50,056 nt of DNA. It comes from an uncultured Woeseiaceae bacterium. Its GTDB lineage: Bacteria > Pseudomonadota > Gammaproteobacteria > Steroidobacterales > Woeseiaceae. The stretch lies in NCBI GenBank assembly GCA_947258565.1, contig CAMYJB010000018.1:1-50056 (forward strand), written 5' to 3'. The notes under the pieces are model-generated. The model saw only the letters and a program-made list of their open reading frames with translations, was not told where the DNA came from and did not search any database. The stretch's first letter is position 1; each line of letters begins with the position of its first letter. Position numbers and translations under genes: made by a program. Below, piece after piece: positions 1 to 8,479 of the stretch.

Positions 1-1053
1 CTCAAGCTGTGCTTTCGAGTTGATCGCGCCGATGTCCGTGTTCTTGTCGAGCGGGTCGCCAACGATCAGGGTCTCCATGCGATCCTTGAGTTTCCGGATT
101 ACCTGCTCCGCCACCGACTCCTGCACGAACAGGCGCGAGCCCGCGCAACACACGTGCCCCTGGTTGAAGAAGATCCCGTTCACGATGCCCTCGACCGCCT
201 CGTCGATGGCCGCGTCTGCAAAGATGATGTTCGCTGCCTTCCCGCCCAGTTCGAGAGTGTATTTCTTCTTGCTGCCGGCAAGCGCCTTCTGGATGATGCG
301 GCCGACCTCCGTCGAGCCGGTGAACGCGATCTTGTCGACGCCCGGATGCGACACGATGCTCGACCCGGTGTCTCCCGCGCCGGTCACGATATTGACGACG
401 CCCTCGGGAAGCCCGGCGTCGGCGATGACCTCTGCAAGCTTCATTGCGGTTAGCGGCGTCGTTTCGGCCGGTTTTAGTACCACCGTGTTGCCGCAGGCCA
501 GCGCGGGTGCGACCTTCCACGACGCCATCAGCAGGGGGAAATTCCAGGGGATGATCTGGCCGGCCACGCCCATCGGCCTGGCCGTGCGACCCGGGAATGC
601 GTACTCGAGCTTGTCCGCCCAGCCGGCGTAATAGAAGAAATGGGCGGCGGCGAGCGGGATATCGACGTCACGCGCCTCGCGGATCGGCTTGCCGCCGTCG
701 AGCGACTCGATCGCCGCGAACTCGCGCGCCCGCTCCTGCATTATTCGCGCAATACGGTAGATGTACTTGCCGCGGTCGGCGGGCTTCATGCGTGACCAGG
801 GCCCACGGTATGCCTTGCGGGCGGCTTTAACCGCCTTGTCGACATCGGCGTCACCCGCGAGCGCAACGCGCGACAGCCGCTCCTCCGTCGCGGGGTTGAT
901 CGTATCGAAGTACCGGCCGGATTCCGGTTTGACGAAGTCGCCGCCAATGAACAGCTCGTACCTCTTCGCGACTTTGATGTGGTCGGTGCTTTCCGGGGCA
1001 GGCGCGTATTCCCAGCCGCCTTCGAACGCGAGTTTGTTTTCGGGTGTCGCCAT
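1..1053 (-). CDS. Aldehyde dehydrogenase, NAD(P)-dependent (partial, C-terminus outside window)
   Basis: Oxidises an aldehyde to the acid with NAD(P)+ in the cytoplasm. The frame is open from an ATG at 1053 down to base 1, giving 351 residues of a family that is usually about 490-500 long, so the C-terminal end lies outside. Visible family marks are the nucleotide-binding stretch IIPWNFPLLM, the FTGSTEVG loop, the general-base glutamate in ELGGK near residue 268, and FNQGHVCCAGSR, whose first cysteine (residue 302) is the catalytic one by family alignment. It follows deoD-deoC on the same strand after a 37-bp gap filled by a REP-like palindrome. DeoC releases acetaldehyde, so an acetaldehyde-to-acetate role is the most natural inference. 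Substrate specificity cannot be read from the sequence; betaine or other aldehydes remain possible. Confidence 0.93.
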   Translation of the reverse strand, partial: MATPENKLAFEGGWEYAPAPESTDHIKVAKRYELFIGGDFVKPESGRYFDTINPATEERLSRVALAGDADVDKAVKAARKAYRGPWSRMKPADRGKYIYRIARIMQERAREFAAIESLDGGKPIREARDVDIPLAAAHFFYYAGWADKLEYAFPGRTARPMGVAGQIIPWNFPLLMASWKVAPALACGNTVVLKPAETTPLTAMKLAEVIADAGLPEGVVNIVTGAGDTGSSIVSHPGVDKIAFTGSTEVGRIIQKALAGSKKKYTLELGGKAANIIFADAAIDEAVEGIVNGIFFNQGHVCCAGSRLFVQESVAEQVIRKLKDRMETLIVGDPLDKNTDIGAINSKAQLE

Positions 1054-1063
1054 CGCTGTCAAC

Positions 1064-1091
1064 CTGTAGGAGCGCGCCTGGGCGCGCGATC
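1064..1091. repeat. REP-like palindrome between deoC and the aldehyde dehydrogenase
   Basis: The 37-bp gap contains CTGTAGGAGC followed by a GCGCGCC-TG-GGCGCGC stem (1072-1087). A GTAGGAGC head followed by a GC-rich palindrome is the typical form of REP elements in Pseudomonas and Xanthomonadales. Only this copy is seen in the window. It could act as a transcript stabiliser or weak terminator within the deoD-deoC-aldehyde dehydrogenase unit; that role is inferred. Confidence 0.55.
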
Positions 1092-2017
1092 TAATCCTTC
1101 GAAAAATAGTCCGCCGACTGGTACACGCCGGTCTCCTGTTTCACGATCTGCATCAACACGTCGTTCGCCAGCGAACTCGCGCCGAAACGGAACCACTCGG
1201 GCGTCATCCAGGCATTGCCGAGCGTCTCACGCAACATCACGAGGTAGTGGATCGCGAGCTTCGCACTGGATATGCCGCCGGCGGGCTTCATACCGACCAT
1301 GCGGCCCGTGTCGTAGAAGTAGTCCCGGATCGCCTGCAGCATGACCAGTGTCACCTGCATGGTCGCCGCCGGCTGTATCTTGCCGGTCGACGTCTTGATG
1401 AAGTCCGCTCCCGCATGCATGGCGAGAACACTCGCGCGCCGCACCCGGTCCAGCGTACCGAGTTCGCCGGTCTCGAGGATGACCTTGAGATGTGCGTCGC
1501 CACAAGCCTCCTTGATGGCGGCGATCTCGTCGAAGACGAAGGCGTTGTCGCCGGCCAGGAACGCGCCGCGGGAGATCACCATGTCGATCTCATCGGCGCC
1601 CTGGTCGACCGCCATGCGCGTATCTTCCAGCTTCACGTTGAGCGGCGCCTGCCCGCTCGGAAATGCCGTCGCGACGGACGCGATGTGAATGCCGCGGCCC
1701 TCTAGCGCCTCGCGTGCAACGCTCACCATCGTGGGATACACGCACACGGCGGCGACGTGCGGCAACCCCGGGACGGCGTCGTGCAAATGCATGGCTTTCT
1801 GGCACAGCTGGCGTACCTTGCCGGGCGTATCCTGGCCCTCCAGCGTCGTCAGGTCGATCATCGACAACACCATCCTGAGCGCCTCGACCTTGGAGGCTTT
1901 CTTGATCGAGCGGCTCTGGAACCGGGCGACGCGCTCGTTGACGCCGACTTCGTCGACGCGCGGCACGCGGTCGAGGTCCGGCAACTTTCTCCGGGCATCG
2001 ACGGCGGCGAGACTCAT
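1091..2017 (-). CDS. deoC: Deoxyribose-phosphate aldolase
   Basis: Cleaves 2-deoxyribose-5-phosphate into acetaldehyde and glyceraldehyde-3-phosphate in the cytoplasm, the last step of deoxynucleoside catabolism. The 308-residue protein has the DeoC/TIM-barrel fold marks: a VCVYP strand early on, KVILETGEL in the middle, the Schiff-base lysine in FIKTSTGK (about residue 208), and the phosphate-binding GMKPAGGI loop. It is longer than the ~250-residue E. coli enzyme, mainly at the N-terminus, and resembles the longer class also found in eukaryotes. Its ATG overlaps the deoD stop (ATGA), which indicates translational coupling. The downstream aldehyde dehydrogenase probably consumes the acetaldehyde. 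Confidence 0.97.
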   Translation of the reverse strand: MSLAAVDARRKLPDLDRVPRVDEVGVNERVARFQSRSIKKASKVEALRMVLSMIDLTTLEGQDTPGKVRQLCQKAMHLHDAVPGLPHVAAVCVYPTMVSVAREALEGRGIHIASVATAFPSGQAPLNVKLEDTRMAVDQGADEIDMVISRGAFLAGDNAFVFDEIAAIKEACGDAHLKVILETGELGTLDRVRRASVLAMHAGADFIKTSTGKIQPAATMQVTLVMLQAIRDYFYDTGRMVGMKPAGGISSAKLAIHYLVMLRETLGNAWMTPEWFRFGASSLANDVLMQIVKQETGVYQSADYFSKD

Positions 2018-2733
2018 GTCCGGGGCTCCGGGATCGCCGTTTCGAGCGCGACCTTGATCATCTCGTCGAACGTGGTCGCCCGGTCCTCGACCGACAGTGC
2101 ATCGCCCGATGGGATGTCGTCGCTAACGGTGCAGATGGCGAGCGCTTCGGCTCCGTGCTCAGCCGCAATCGGATAGATTCCGGCGGCTTCCATCTCGATG
2201 CCGTAAACGTTGTACTTCGCCATGGTCTCGAACATGTCCGTATCCGGCGTGTAGAACAGATCCGCGGAAAAGATGTTGCCCACGTGATAACGGACGCCGT
2301 GCGCCTCGGCCGCGGCAACGGCCTTGCGAACGAGTTCGAAGGTCGCCAGAGCCGCGTAATCGTAGCCGCCGAAGCGCATGCGATTGACCGCAGAATCCGT
2401 GGACGCGCCCTGTGCGATGATGAGGTCGCGCAATTTCACGTCGGGATGCGACGTGCCACAGCTGCCGACGCGGATCACGCGTTTCACGCCGTAGTCGACA
2501 ATCAGTTCCGTGCAGTAGATGGATGCGGACGGGATGCCCATGCCGTGCGCCATGACAGAGACCGGATTCCCCCGGTACTCGCCCGTGAAACCCCACATGT
2601 TGCGCACGTCGCTGACACGGCGAGGATTGTCTAAATACGTCTCCGCGATGTACTGTGCGCGCAACGGGTCACCCGGCATCAGCACCGTATCGGCGAAATC
2701 GCCGGGTGCTGCATTCATATGTTTGGTGGCCAT
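2014..2733 (-). CDS. deoD: Purine-nucleoside phosphorylase, DeoD type
   Basis: Phosphorolysis of purine (deoxy)nucleosides to base and (deoxy)ribose-1-phosphate. The 239-residue length equals the bacterial hexameric DeoD family. Visible marks are [11 protein letters not shown] at the N-terminus, the MGIPSASIY segment, the RVGSCG phosphate loop, [12 protein letters not shown] with the ribose-binding Met/Glu, and SDDIPSG, which carries the catalytic aspartate. It is the first gene of deoD-deoC-aldehyde dehydrogenase. Its ATG (2731-2733) sits inside a CATG shared with an in-frame ATG of the divergent lipoprotein gene, so the promoter must lie just beyond, in 2734-2820, or inside that gene's 5' end. 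No strong Shine-Dalgarno sequence is seen. Confidence 0.97.
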   Translation of the reverse strand: MATKHMNAAPGDFADTVLMPGDPLRAQYIAETYLDNPRRVSDVRNMWGFTGEYRGNPVSVMAHGMGIPSASIYCTELIVDYGVKRVIRVGSCGTSHPDVKLRDLIIAQGASTDSAVNRMRFGGYDYAALATFELVRKAVAAAEAHGVRYHVGNIFSADLFYTPDTDMFETMAKYNVYGIEMEAAGIYPIAAEHGAEALAICTVSDDIPSGDALSVEDRATTFDEMIKVALETAIPEPRT

Positions 2734-2776
2734 GGATTATTCTTTCTTGCTCCGACTCGAAACCATACCGCGAACC

Positions 2777-3748
2777 TTGACCGACTACCAACGACACCCG
2801 GGCTTTGCTTTTCCTTTGATGCCGCTGGCGTGCACGGCGCTCGCCCTCTCTGCGTGCTCCTCACCCGCCGATGAGCCGATTGCGCAATCAGGCCCTCGCG
2901 CCGAGCTGATCGTCGCGGGGCAGCTGCAGTCCGCCGAACTCGTCGAGGCCAGCGGCCTTGCGCGGTCGCAGCGCGACCCTGGACTGCTGTGGTCCATGAA
3001 CGATGGCGGCTCGAAACCCCGCCTGTATGCTTTCGACGCGTCGGGTTTCCACCGCGGCCGCGTCAAGCTCGATGGGGTGAAGAACCGCGACTGGGAGGAC
3101 CTTTCCTCCTTTACTATCGACGGCACGCCCTACCTGCTTGTTGCCGACACAGGTGATAACGACACCAAGCGCAACAAGGTGCGGTTGCACATCGTGCTCG
3201 AACCAGACCTTGCCGAAGACGCCAAGGTGAAACTCGAGCCGGCCTGGAGCGTCGAATTTCGCTATCCGGGCGGCCCGCGCGATGTGGAGGCCGTGATTGC
3301 GGATCCAGCCAACGATCGCGCCGTACTGCTGAGCAAACGCGACTGGCCGCCGGTACTCTACGAAGTTCCGTTGCATCCGCCGTCGGACGGGACCGTCGTG
3401 GCGAAACGCCTCGGTACCGTCGAGAGCCTGCCGCCGCCCACGCGGCAGGATCGCGAGCATGCCGTGTTCACGAAAGAATGGCACTGGCAGCCGACAGCCA
3501 TGGACCTCTCGCCCGATGGCCGCCTGGCGGTGATTCTTACCTATCGAGCGGTGTACCTGTATCACCTCGACCCCGGGCGCAGCCTCCACGAATCACTCTC
3601 CGGGCAGGCCTATGGCTTCGGCCTCGGCAATTTCCGTAACGCCGAGTCCGTCGCCTTCAGCCAGGACAGCAATTCGATCTTCGTCACGCTCGAAGGGCGT
3701 CACGCGCCCCTGCTGCGTATCGACATCAACGGAGCACTTCCCGAATGA
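2777..3748 (+). CDS. Predicted lipoprotein of unknown function
   Basis: The gene is not recognised as a named family. A lipobox ALSAC (cysteine about 27 residues from a TTG start at 2777) implies export and lipid anchoring. The rest looks like a soluble beta-rich, possibly propeller-like protein: it has blade-like stretches such as LLWSMNDGGSKPRLYAFD, WEDLSSF, LLVADTGDND, AMDLSPDGRLAVILTY and ESVAFSQDSNSIFVT, spaced through 320 residues. The start is uncertain. The frame stays open upstream, and an ATG at 2732 overlaps the divergent deoD start, while an ATG at 2819 would leave a signal peptide of only 12 uncharged residues. The TTG at 2777 gives the most normal lipoprotein signal. Its stop overlaps the next start (ATGA), so it is coupled to the endonuclease/phosphatase-family gene. 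Confidence 0.75.
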   Translation: MTDYQRHPGFAFPLMPLACTALALSACSSPADEPIAQSGPRAELIVAGQLQSAELVEASGLARSQRDPGLLWSMNDGGSKPRLYAFDASGFHRGRVKLDGVKNRDWEDLSSFTIDGTPYLLVADTGDNDTKRNKVRLHIVLEPDLAEDAKVKLEPAWSVEFRYPGGPRDVEAVIADPANDRAVLLSKRDWPPVLYEVPLHPPSDGTVVAKRLGTVESLPPPTRQDREHAVFTKEWHWQPTAMDLSPDGRLAVILTYRAVYLYHLDPGRSLHESLSGQAYGFGLGNFRNAESVAFSQDSNSIFVTLEGRHAPLLRIDINGALPE

Positions 3749-4848
3749 ACATCACCGCATCGCCCCTGAGACTGCCGCTGGTTGCTCTCGGCCTCGCAGC
3801 GCTGGCTGCCTGCAAGCACGGCGTGAGCGAGGACGGCGCAGTCGCGCCGGATCAGGCGAGCGCCGATTCACTGACGATCATGGCGTTCAACGTCGAGAAC
3901 CTGTTCGACAACGCCGATGACCCCGGCAAGGAAGACCGCACCTATCTCGCGCGCGCCGACAAGCAAAGCGCCGAGCACAAAGCGGCGTGCAGCAAAATCG
4001 AGGTGGATCGCTGGCGCGAGCAGTGCCTCCACTGGGACTGGAGCGACGCTATCGTCGCTAAGAAACTCGACGTCGTTGCAGGCGTCATCCTGCAGGTCGG
4101 CAACGGCCGCGGTCCGGATATCGTGGCGCTGCAGGAAGTCGAGAACATCGGGATCCTCGAGCGGCTGCGCACGGAGTATCTCGCGGTTGCAGGTTACAGG
4201 CCGGGTATTTTAATCGAGGGCGATGACCTGCGCGGCATCGACGTCGCGTTCCTGACGCGCCTGGAACTCGCCGAGCCTGCGACGCTGCATCGTATCGATT
4301 TTACGGGCGCCGGTAAGGACCGCGCCTACGACACGCGAGGCATCCTCGAAGCGACCTTCGTGCGCCCGGACGGCACGCTGATGACCGGCTATTCCGTGCA
4401 TTTCCCCGCGCCGTTTCACCCGACCGAGATGCGCGAAGCCGCTTACCGCGCACTCAACAAACTGCGTGCCGGTTTGCCACCGGACCGGGATGCATTTGCC
4501 GCGGGCGACTTCAATACGACCTCGCGTGAGGATCGCGAGGAAACCATGCTCGGGCGGTTCGCGAGGCCCTCCTGGACGGTCACGCACGAGGTCGGTTGCG
4601 CCGGCTGCAAGGGCACCTCGTATTACGCGCCCCGCGACGACTGGTCGTTCCTGGACATGATCCTGTGGTCGCCCGCAGCGGATCGTGGCGAAAATACAAC
4701 ATGGCAATTGCGCGCAAATTCGGTCCGGGTTGCGAACGCCGCACACGGCCAGGTGCGCCCGAATGGCACGCCCTGGCGTTTCGAAATGCCGTCCGGTGCC
4801 GGCGTGTCCGATCACTGGCCCGTGGTCGTCACCATCGAACCCAAGTAG
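3745..4848 (+). CDS. Endonuclease/exonuclease/phosphatase-family lipoprotein
   Basis: Predicted envelope-anchored phosphoesterase or nuclease. The 367-residue protein begins with a lipoprotein signal ending in LAAC (cysteine 23). The EEP superfamily core follows: IMAFNVENLFD (metal-binding Asn), IVALQEVEN (catalytic Glu), a VAFLTR strand, AAGDFNTTS (Asp/Asn pair) and the C-terminal SDHWPV (Asp-His). All key acidic and His residues of the family are present. It is translationally coupled to the upstream lipoprotein. In a locus for nucleoside uptake, an extracellular nuclease that releases nucleotides from DNA or RNA is a reasonable inference, but the family also includes sphingomyelinases and inositol phosphatases. 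Confidence 0.88.
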   Translation: MNITASPLRLPLVALGLAALAACKHGVSEDGAVAPDQASADSLTIMAFNVENLFDNADDPGKEDRTYLARADKQSAEHKAACSKIEVDRWREQCLHWDWSDAIVAKKLDVVAGVILQVGNGRGPDIVALQEVENIGILERLRTEYLAVAGYRPGILIEGDDLRGIDVAFLTRLELAEPATLHRIDFTGAGKDRAYDTRGILEATFVRPDGTLMTGYSVHFPAPFHPTEMREAAYRALNKLRAGLPPDRDAFAAGDFNTTSREDREETMLGRFARPSWTVTHEVGCAGCKGTSYYAPRDDWSFLDMILWSPAADRGENTTWQLRANSVRVANAAHGQVRPNGTPWRFEMPSGAGVSDHWPVVVTIEPK

Positions 4849-5111
4849 AAACAAACCCTTGTAACATTATCGTCACGCGGTTTCGACCAGCCGCTGTTGA
4901 TGGCCGTAGGATGCATCCCGACTTCTCGGTCTCTACGTATAAGCCCTTTATTGAATTAGCTTTTTTGCCGGAGTAGATTAGCCGCAAAACAACTGGCCGG
5001 AAGAAGCCGGGAGCGCACGCTTCGGTTTGGGCCAGTCATCCGAATGGCGAAATAAAATGGTCACATTCGTGACCTAGTATGGCGCCCTTTTCAAACCCTC
5101 GGGGAATAACA
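4849..5111 (+). promoter_or_regulatory. Leader region of the first TonB-dependent receptor, with hairpins and palindrome
   Basis: This 263-bp gap has no gene. A possible sigma70 promoter is TTGAAT (4951-4956), a 17-bp spacer and TAGATT (4974-4979). Just after it, ACTGGCC (4992-4998) pairs with GGCCAGT (5030-5036), with GAAGC/GCTTC nested inside (5003-5007 and 5019-5023). A perfect 6-bp inverted repeat GGTCAC-ATTC-GTGACC follows at 5059-5074. The Shine-Dalgarno GGGGAA precedes the ATG at 5112. The promoter is a moderate match only; the stem-loops are plainly visible but their function is unknown. Confidence 0.4.
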
Positions 5112-8100
5112 ATGCTAAATAAGCGAACGATCTTCGGCATGCCGCTGAACTGGGGTCGAAAGATGACGCAGTTTGTGGCGCTCGCCGCTCTCCTCATCGC
5201 CGTGCCTGTTGCAGGATTCGCACAGGAAACCTCCGGTTCCGTACGGGGCACCGTGTACACCGCAACGGGTGAACCGGAAGCCGGCGCAACGGTGCGGGTA
5301 ACCGACACTCGCACAAACACATCCCGCACGACGACATCGCGGCCGGACGGCACCTTCACCGTCAGCGGCCTGGCGATTGGCGGCCCGTTCGAGATCAGTG
5401 TTACGTCCGAAGACTACAAGGGTGCTCTCGTAACGGACGTTTACACAAGCCTATCCGAAGCAGTGAACTTCAACATCACGCTCGAAGTAGGCCAGGTAGA
5501 AGAGATTGTGGTTACCGCTTCGCGTGACGTCAGCGTTGCGCCTGTAGCACTCGGGCCGAACGCGACGTTCGGTCTCGAGCAGCTACAGGCTGCGCCGGCA
5601 ATCAATCGCAATATCACCGACGTCATCCGTGCGGACTCCCGAATTTATGTCGACGAGTCACGCGGCGACATCAACGCGGTGCAGTGCGCGGGCAAGAACT
5701 CGCGCTTCAACAGCCTGACCGTCGACGGCGTACGCATGAACGACTCCTTCGGCCTGAACTCGAACGGTTACCCGACCGAGCGGATGCCATTCTCTTTCGA
5801 CGCCATCAACCAGGTTGCCGTCGAACTGGCGCCGTTCGACGTGCAATATGGCGGCTTTTCGGCATGCAACATCAACGCCGTTACCAAGTCAGGCCGCAAC
5901 ACCTTTTTCGGTTCCGCGTTTTTCGACTACACCGACGACAGCCTGCGCGGGGACAAGCTCGAGGGCGACAATATCGAAACCGGCAGCTTTGATGAGCAAC
6001 GATATGGCTTTAGCTTCGGCGGCCCGATCGTACAGGACAAGCTGTTCTTCTTCGTGGCTTACGAGAAACTCGACGGAGTAAATCTCTTTGATCGCGGCCC
6101 GATCGGGTCAGGTTCCGTCAACGAAGTCAATGTTACTCAGGCGGAGCTCGACGAAATCGTCGATATCGCTCGTACCCTCTACCTTTATGAGCCGGGCCCG
6201 ATTCCTTCGAGCCTCAATCACGAGGACGAGAAATTCCTCGCGAAAATCGACTGGAACATCAATGATCAGCAACGCCTCGCGTTCACCTACACCTTCAATG
6301 ACGGCGAGAACTTTACGGAATCCGACAGTGAAACCACCGAGTTCGAATTCGAGAATCACCTGTACGAGCGTGGCGCTGAGCTCAATTCCTACGCCGCAAC
6401 CCTGTACTCGGACTGGACGGATCGCTTTTCGACCGAACTTCGCGTGTCCTACATTGAACTCGACAACCGTCAGATTCCCGTTGGCGGGACGGATTTCGGC
6501 GAAATTCGCGTCGAACTGGCGGACGTAGACGTCTACCTCGGCGCCGATGACAGCCGTCATGCAAACAAGCTGGACTACGATCTTGGCGGCTTCAGCCTGA
6601 AAGGCACCTACGAGCTCGGCAACCACAGGCTGACGGCAGGCATCGAATACGAGCAGCTGGATATCTTCAACATGTTCGTGCAGCACACGGAAACGGAAAT
6701 CCGGTTCGACGGCATCGACAACTTCCGCAATGGATTCGCCGATGCAATCTATTACAACAACGCACCCACCAATATTCCGGAAGATGCGGCGGCAGAATGG
6801 GGTTACGAGGTCACCACGCTGTTCGCTCAGGACGAGTTCGAAATCGGCGATCGCTGGACCATCGTCGCGGGATTACGTTACGACTACTACACCACGGACG
6901 ACTTCCCGGCCGAGAATGCGGACTTCGTAGCCGACTACGGCTTCTCCAACTCGCAAGCGCTGGATGGTGAAGGCCTGGTTCAGCCGCGAGTCGGCTTCAC
7001 CTTCGACTGGACACCCGAGACGACACTGCGCGGTGGCGTCGGCTTGTACTCGGGCGGTAATCCGAATGTGTGGCTATCGAACAATTACTCGGCCAATAAC
7101 GTCCTGCAGTTCGGCCAGCGTGGGCGCTCCTTCGGCTACACTGACGGCTCACGCTCGCTGTTCGATCCGGACGTCGTCTACGAGGCGATCGAGCCTAACG
7201 CGCCAGCCGGTGCCGGGCCGGGCTGGGGCATCCCGTCCGAGCTCTACGACGCAGTTGCGCAGGGCGTAGGCGACAACTTCGAGATCAACTACCTGGATCC
7301 GAACTTCGAGCTGCCATCCGAGTGGAAATTTGCACTCGGCGTCACGCATTACTTCGCCGGGGACTGGATGTTTACGGCCGACTACCTGTTCACGCAGTTG
7401 CAGGATTCAGCCATCATCCTGCATGGCGATGTGGATCAGATTGGCACGAACCCGGACGGGTACCCGATCTATGACAGCGTCCGCGAGCCAAGTTTTGTGC
7501 TGACGAACAGCGGTCAGAAGCCCCAGGCCCAGTCGTTCTCGCTTGGACTGGCCAAGGCGTTCGATAACGGCTTCGATTTCTCGGTCGGCTATACCTGGAA
7601 CGACAGCGAGGACGTGAACCCGATGACGAGTTCCGTGGCGTTCTCGAACTACCAGAACCGCGCGTTCTTCGACCCCCAGGAGGACGTCGTTTCGAGCTCG
7701 AACTACAACATCGAGCACCGTTTCACGTTCACGACGACCTGGCGGACGACGTTCTTCGACCGGTTCCCGTCGGTCTTCAGCCTGTACGGTCAGTCGAATA
7801 CCGGTCGGCCTTACAGCATCGCCTTCAACGGCACGGTGGATCCTTACGGCTTCACGCCGTTCCTGGACTTCAGGAACAACGTGCTGGAGCCGGGCGTCGC
7901 ACGCAACAGCGAGACCGGGTCCTCCTGGACGAAGCTCGACTTCCGCTTCGACATCGGCATCCCGATCATGGGTGACGAAGACAGGCTCGCTTTCTTCATG
8001 ATCATCGACAACCTGACCAACCTGCTCAACGACGATTGGGGAATCCTGAGGCAGCATGCGTTCCCCTACACGATTGCGGAAGGAACAGCAGAGCCGCGCA

Positions 8101-8153
8101 TCGGCGATGCGTCACGCTACGAGATCCGGTTTGGCCTCAGGTACGACTTCTGA
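5112..8153 (+). CDS. TonB-dependent receptor, Oar-like with N-terminal carboxypeptidase-regulatory-like domain
   Basis: Outer-membrane gated channel for active import powered by TonB. The protein has 1013 residues. Signal peptide: residues about 1-38, ending GFAQ. A CarboxypepD_reg-like beta-sandwich follows (about 40-125), then VEEIVVTAS, then a plug domain with SLTVDGVRMND and NINAVTKSGRN, and a long beta-barrel ending in RFGLRYDF with the C-terminal aromatic needed for outer-membrane assembly. I chose the ATG at 5112 because GGGGAA lies 8 bp before it; the earlier ATG at 5079 has no such site. The plug has two cysteines (AVQCAG and FSACNI) that the paralogue at 23695 lacks. Enclosed by nucleotidase, deo and pyrimidine genes, it probably imports nucleotides, nucleosides or oligonucleotides (inference). 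Confidence 0.93.
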   Translation: MLNKRTIFGMPLNWGRKMTQFVALAALLIAVPVAGFAQETSGSVRGTVYTATGEPEAGATVRVTDTRTNTSRTTTSRPDGTFTVSGLAIGGPFEISVTSEDYKGALVTDVYTSLSEAVNFNITLEVGQVEEIVVTASRDVSVAPVALGPNATFGLEQLQAAPAINRNITDVIRADSRIYVDESRGDINAVQCAGKNSRFNSLTVDGVRMNDSFGLNSNGYPTERMPFSFDAINQVAVELAPFDVQYGGFSACNINAVTKSGRNTFFGSAFFDYTDDSLRGDKLEGDNIETGSFDEQRYGFSFGGPIVQDKLFFFVAYEKLDGVNLFDRGPIGSGSVNEVNVTQAELDEIVDIARTLYLYEPGPIPSSLNHEDEKFLAKIDWNINDQQRLAFTYTFNDGENFTESDSETTEFEFENHLYERGAELNSYAATLYSDWTDRFSTELRVSYIELDNRQIPVGGTDFGEIRVELADVDVYLGADDSRHANKLDYDLGGFSLKGTYELGNHRLTAGIEYEQLDIFNMFVQHTETEIRFDGIDNFRNGFADAIYYNNAPTNIPEDAAAEWGYEVTTLFAQDEFEIGDRWTIVAGLRYDYYTTDDFPAENADFVADYGFSNSQALDGEGLVQPRVGFTFDWTPETTLRGGVGLYSGGNPNVWLSNNYSANNVLQFGQRGRSFGYTDGSRSLFDPDVVYEAIEPNAPAGAGPGWGIPSELYDAVAQGVGDNFEINYLDPNFELPSEWKFALGVTHYFAGDWMFTADYLFTQLQDSAIILHGDVDQIGTNPDGYPIYDSVREPSFVLTNSGQKPQAQSFSLGLAKAFDNGFDFSVGYTWNDSEDVNPMTSSVAFSNYQNRAFFDPQEDVVSSSNYNIEHRFTFTTTWRTTFFDRFPSVFSLYGQSNTGRPYSIAFNGTVDPYGFTPFLDFRNNVLEPGVARNSETGSSWTKLDFRFDIGIPIMGDEDRLAFFMIIDNLTNLLNDDWGILRQHAFPYTIAEGTAEPRIGDASRYEIRFGLRYDF

Positions 8154-8181
8154 TCCGACCCGGACTTCGGTTCAAGGAAAA

Positions 8182-8209
8182 GGCGGCCTCCGGGCCGCCT
8201 TTTTCTTTC
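8182..8209 (+). terminator. Rho-independent terminator of the first TonB-dependent receptor
   Basis: A GGCGGCC stem (8182-8188), TCCG loop and GGCCGCC (8193-8199) are followed by TTTTTCTTT. It lies 29 bp after the receptor stop codon. Just beyond it are two tandem copies of GCTCTTGGGG, the second of which runs into the repeat element at 8236. Confidence 0.9.
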
Positions 8210-8235
8210 CCCCATAGGGGGCTCTTGGGGCTCTT

Positions 8236-8469
8236 GGGGTCGGACCAATACAAGTCATTGTCCGAAAACAAATTTTGATAATGGCCGGCCGAAATACATT
8301 GCTTAACCGGGCGTTTTCACCGCAAAAATCGTCGAGTTAAGGTGACAGTTAGCATGTTGCTGGAATTAAGTACCAATTTTTCGCGTGTTTTGCCCCGATT
8401 AAGGCCCTAAAAGACCGGGAAAACGCTGAAAATCATATCCAAATCAGGTGCCTATACCGGTCCGACCCC
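8236..8469 (-). repeat. ~234-bp intergenic element with GGGGTCGGACC terminal inverted repeats (copy 1)
   Basis: Bounded by GGGGTCGGACC (8236-8246) and its exact reverse complement (8459-8469). Read on the minus strand it aligns along its length with the element at 38220-38451: TTTAGGGCCTTAATC starts at offset 58 (offset 57 in copy 2), and TTTTTGC..GAAAAC..TTAAG sits near offset 140 in both. No reading frame of note is inside, and it is AT-richer than its surroundings. It fills the gap between the receptor terminator and the nucleotidase stop, 10 bp away. Probably a non-autonomous mobile or REP/MITE-type element; the mobilising enzyme is not in this window. Confidence 0.8.
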
Positions 8470-8479
8470 ACCACCCGGG

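Noticed and set aside
2519..2776. N-terminal extension of the lipoprotein at 2777
   Set aside because: It is antisense to deoD and would put the lipobox more than 100 residues into the protein.
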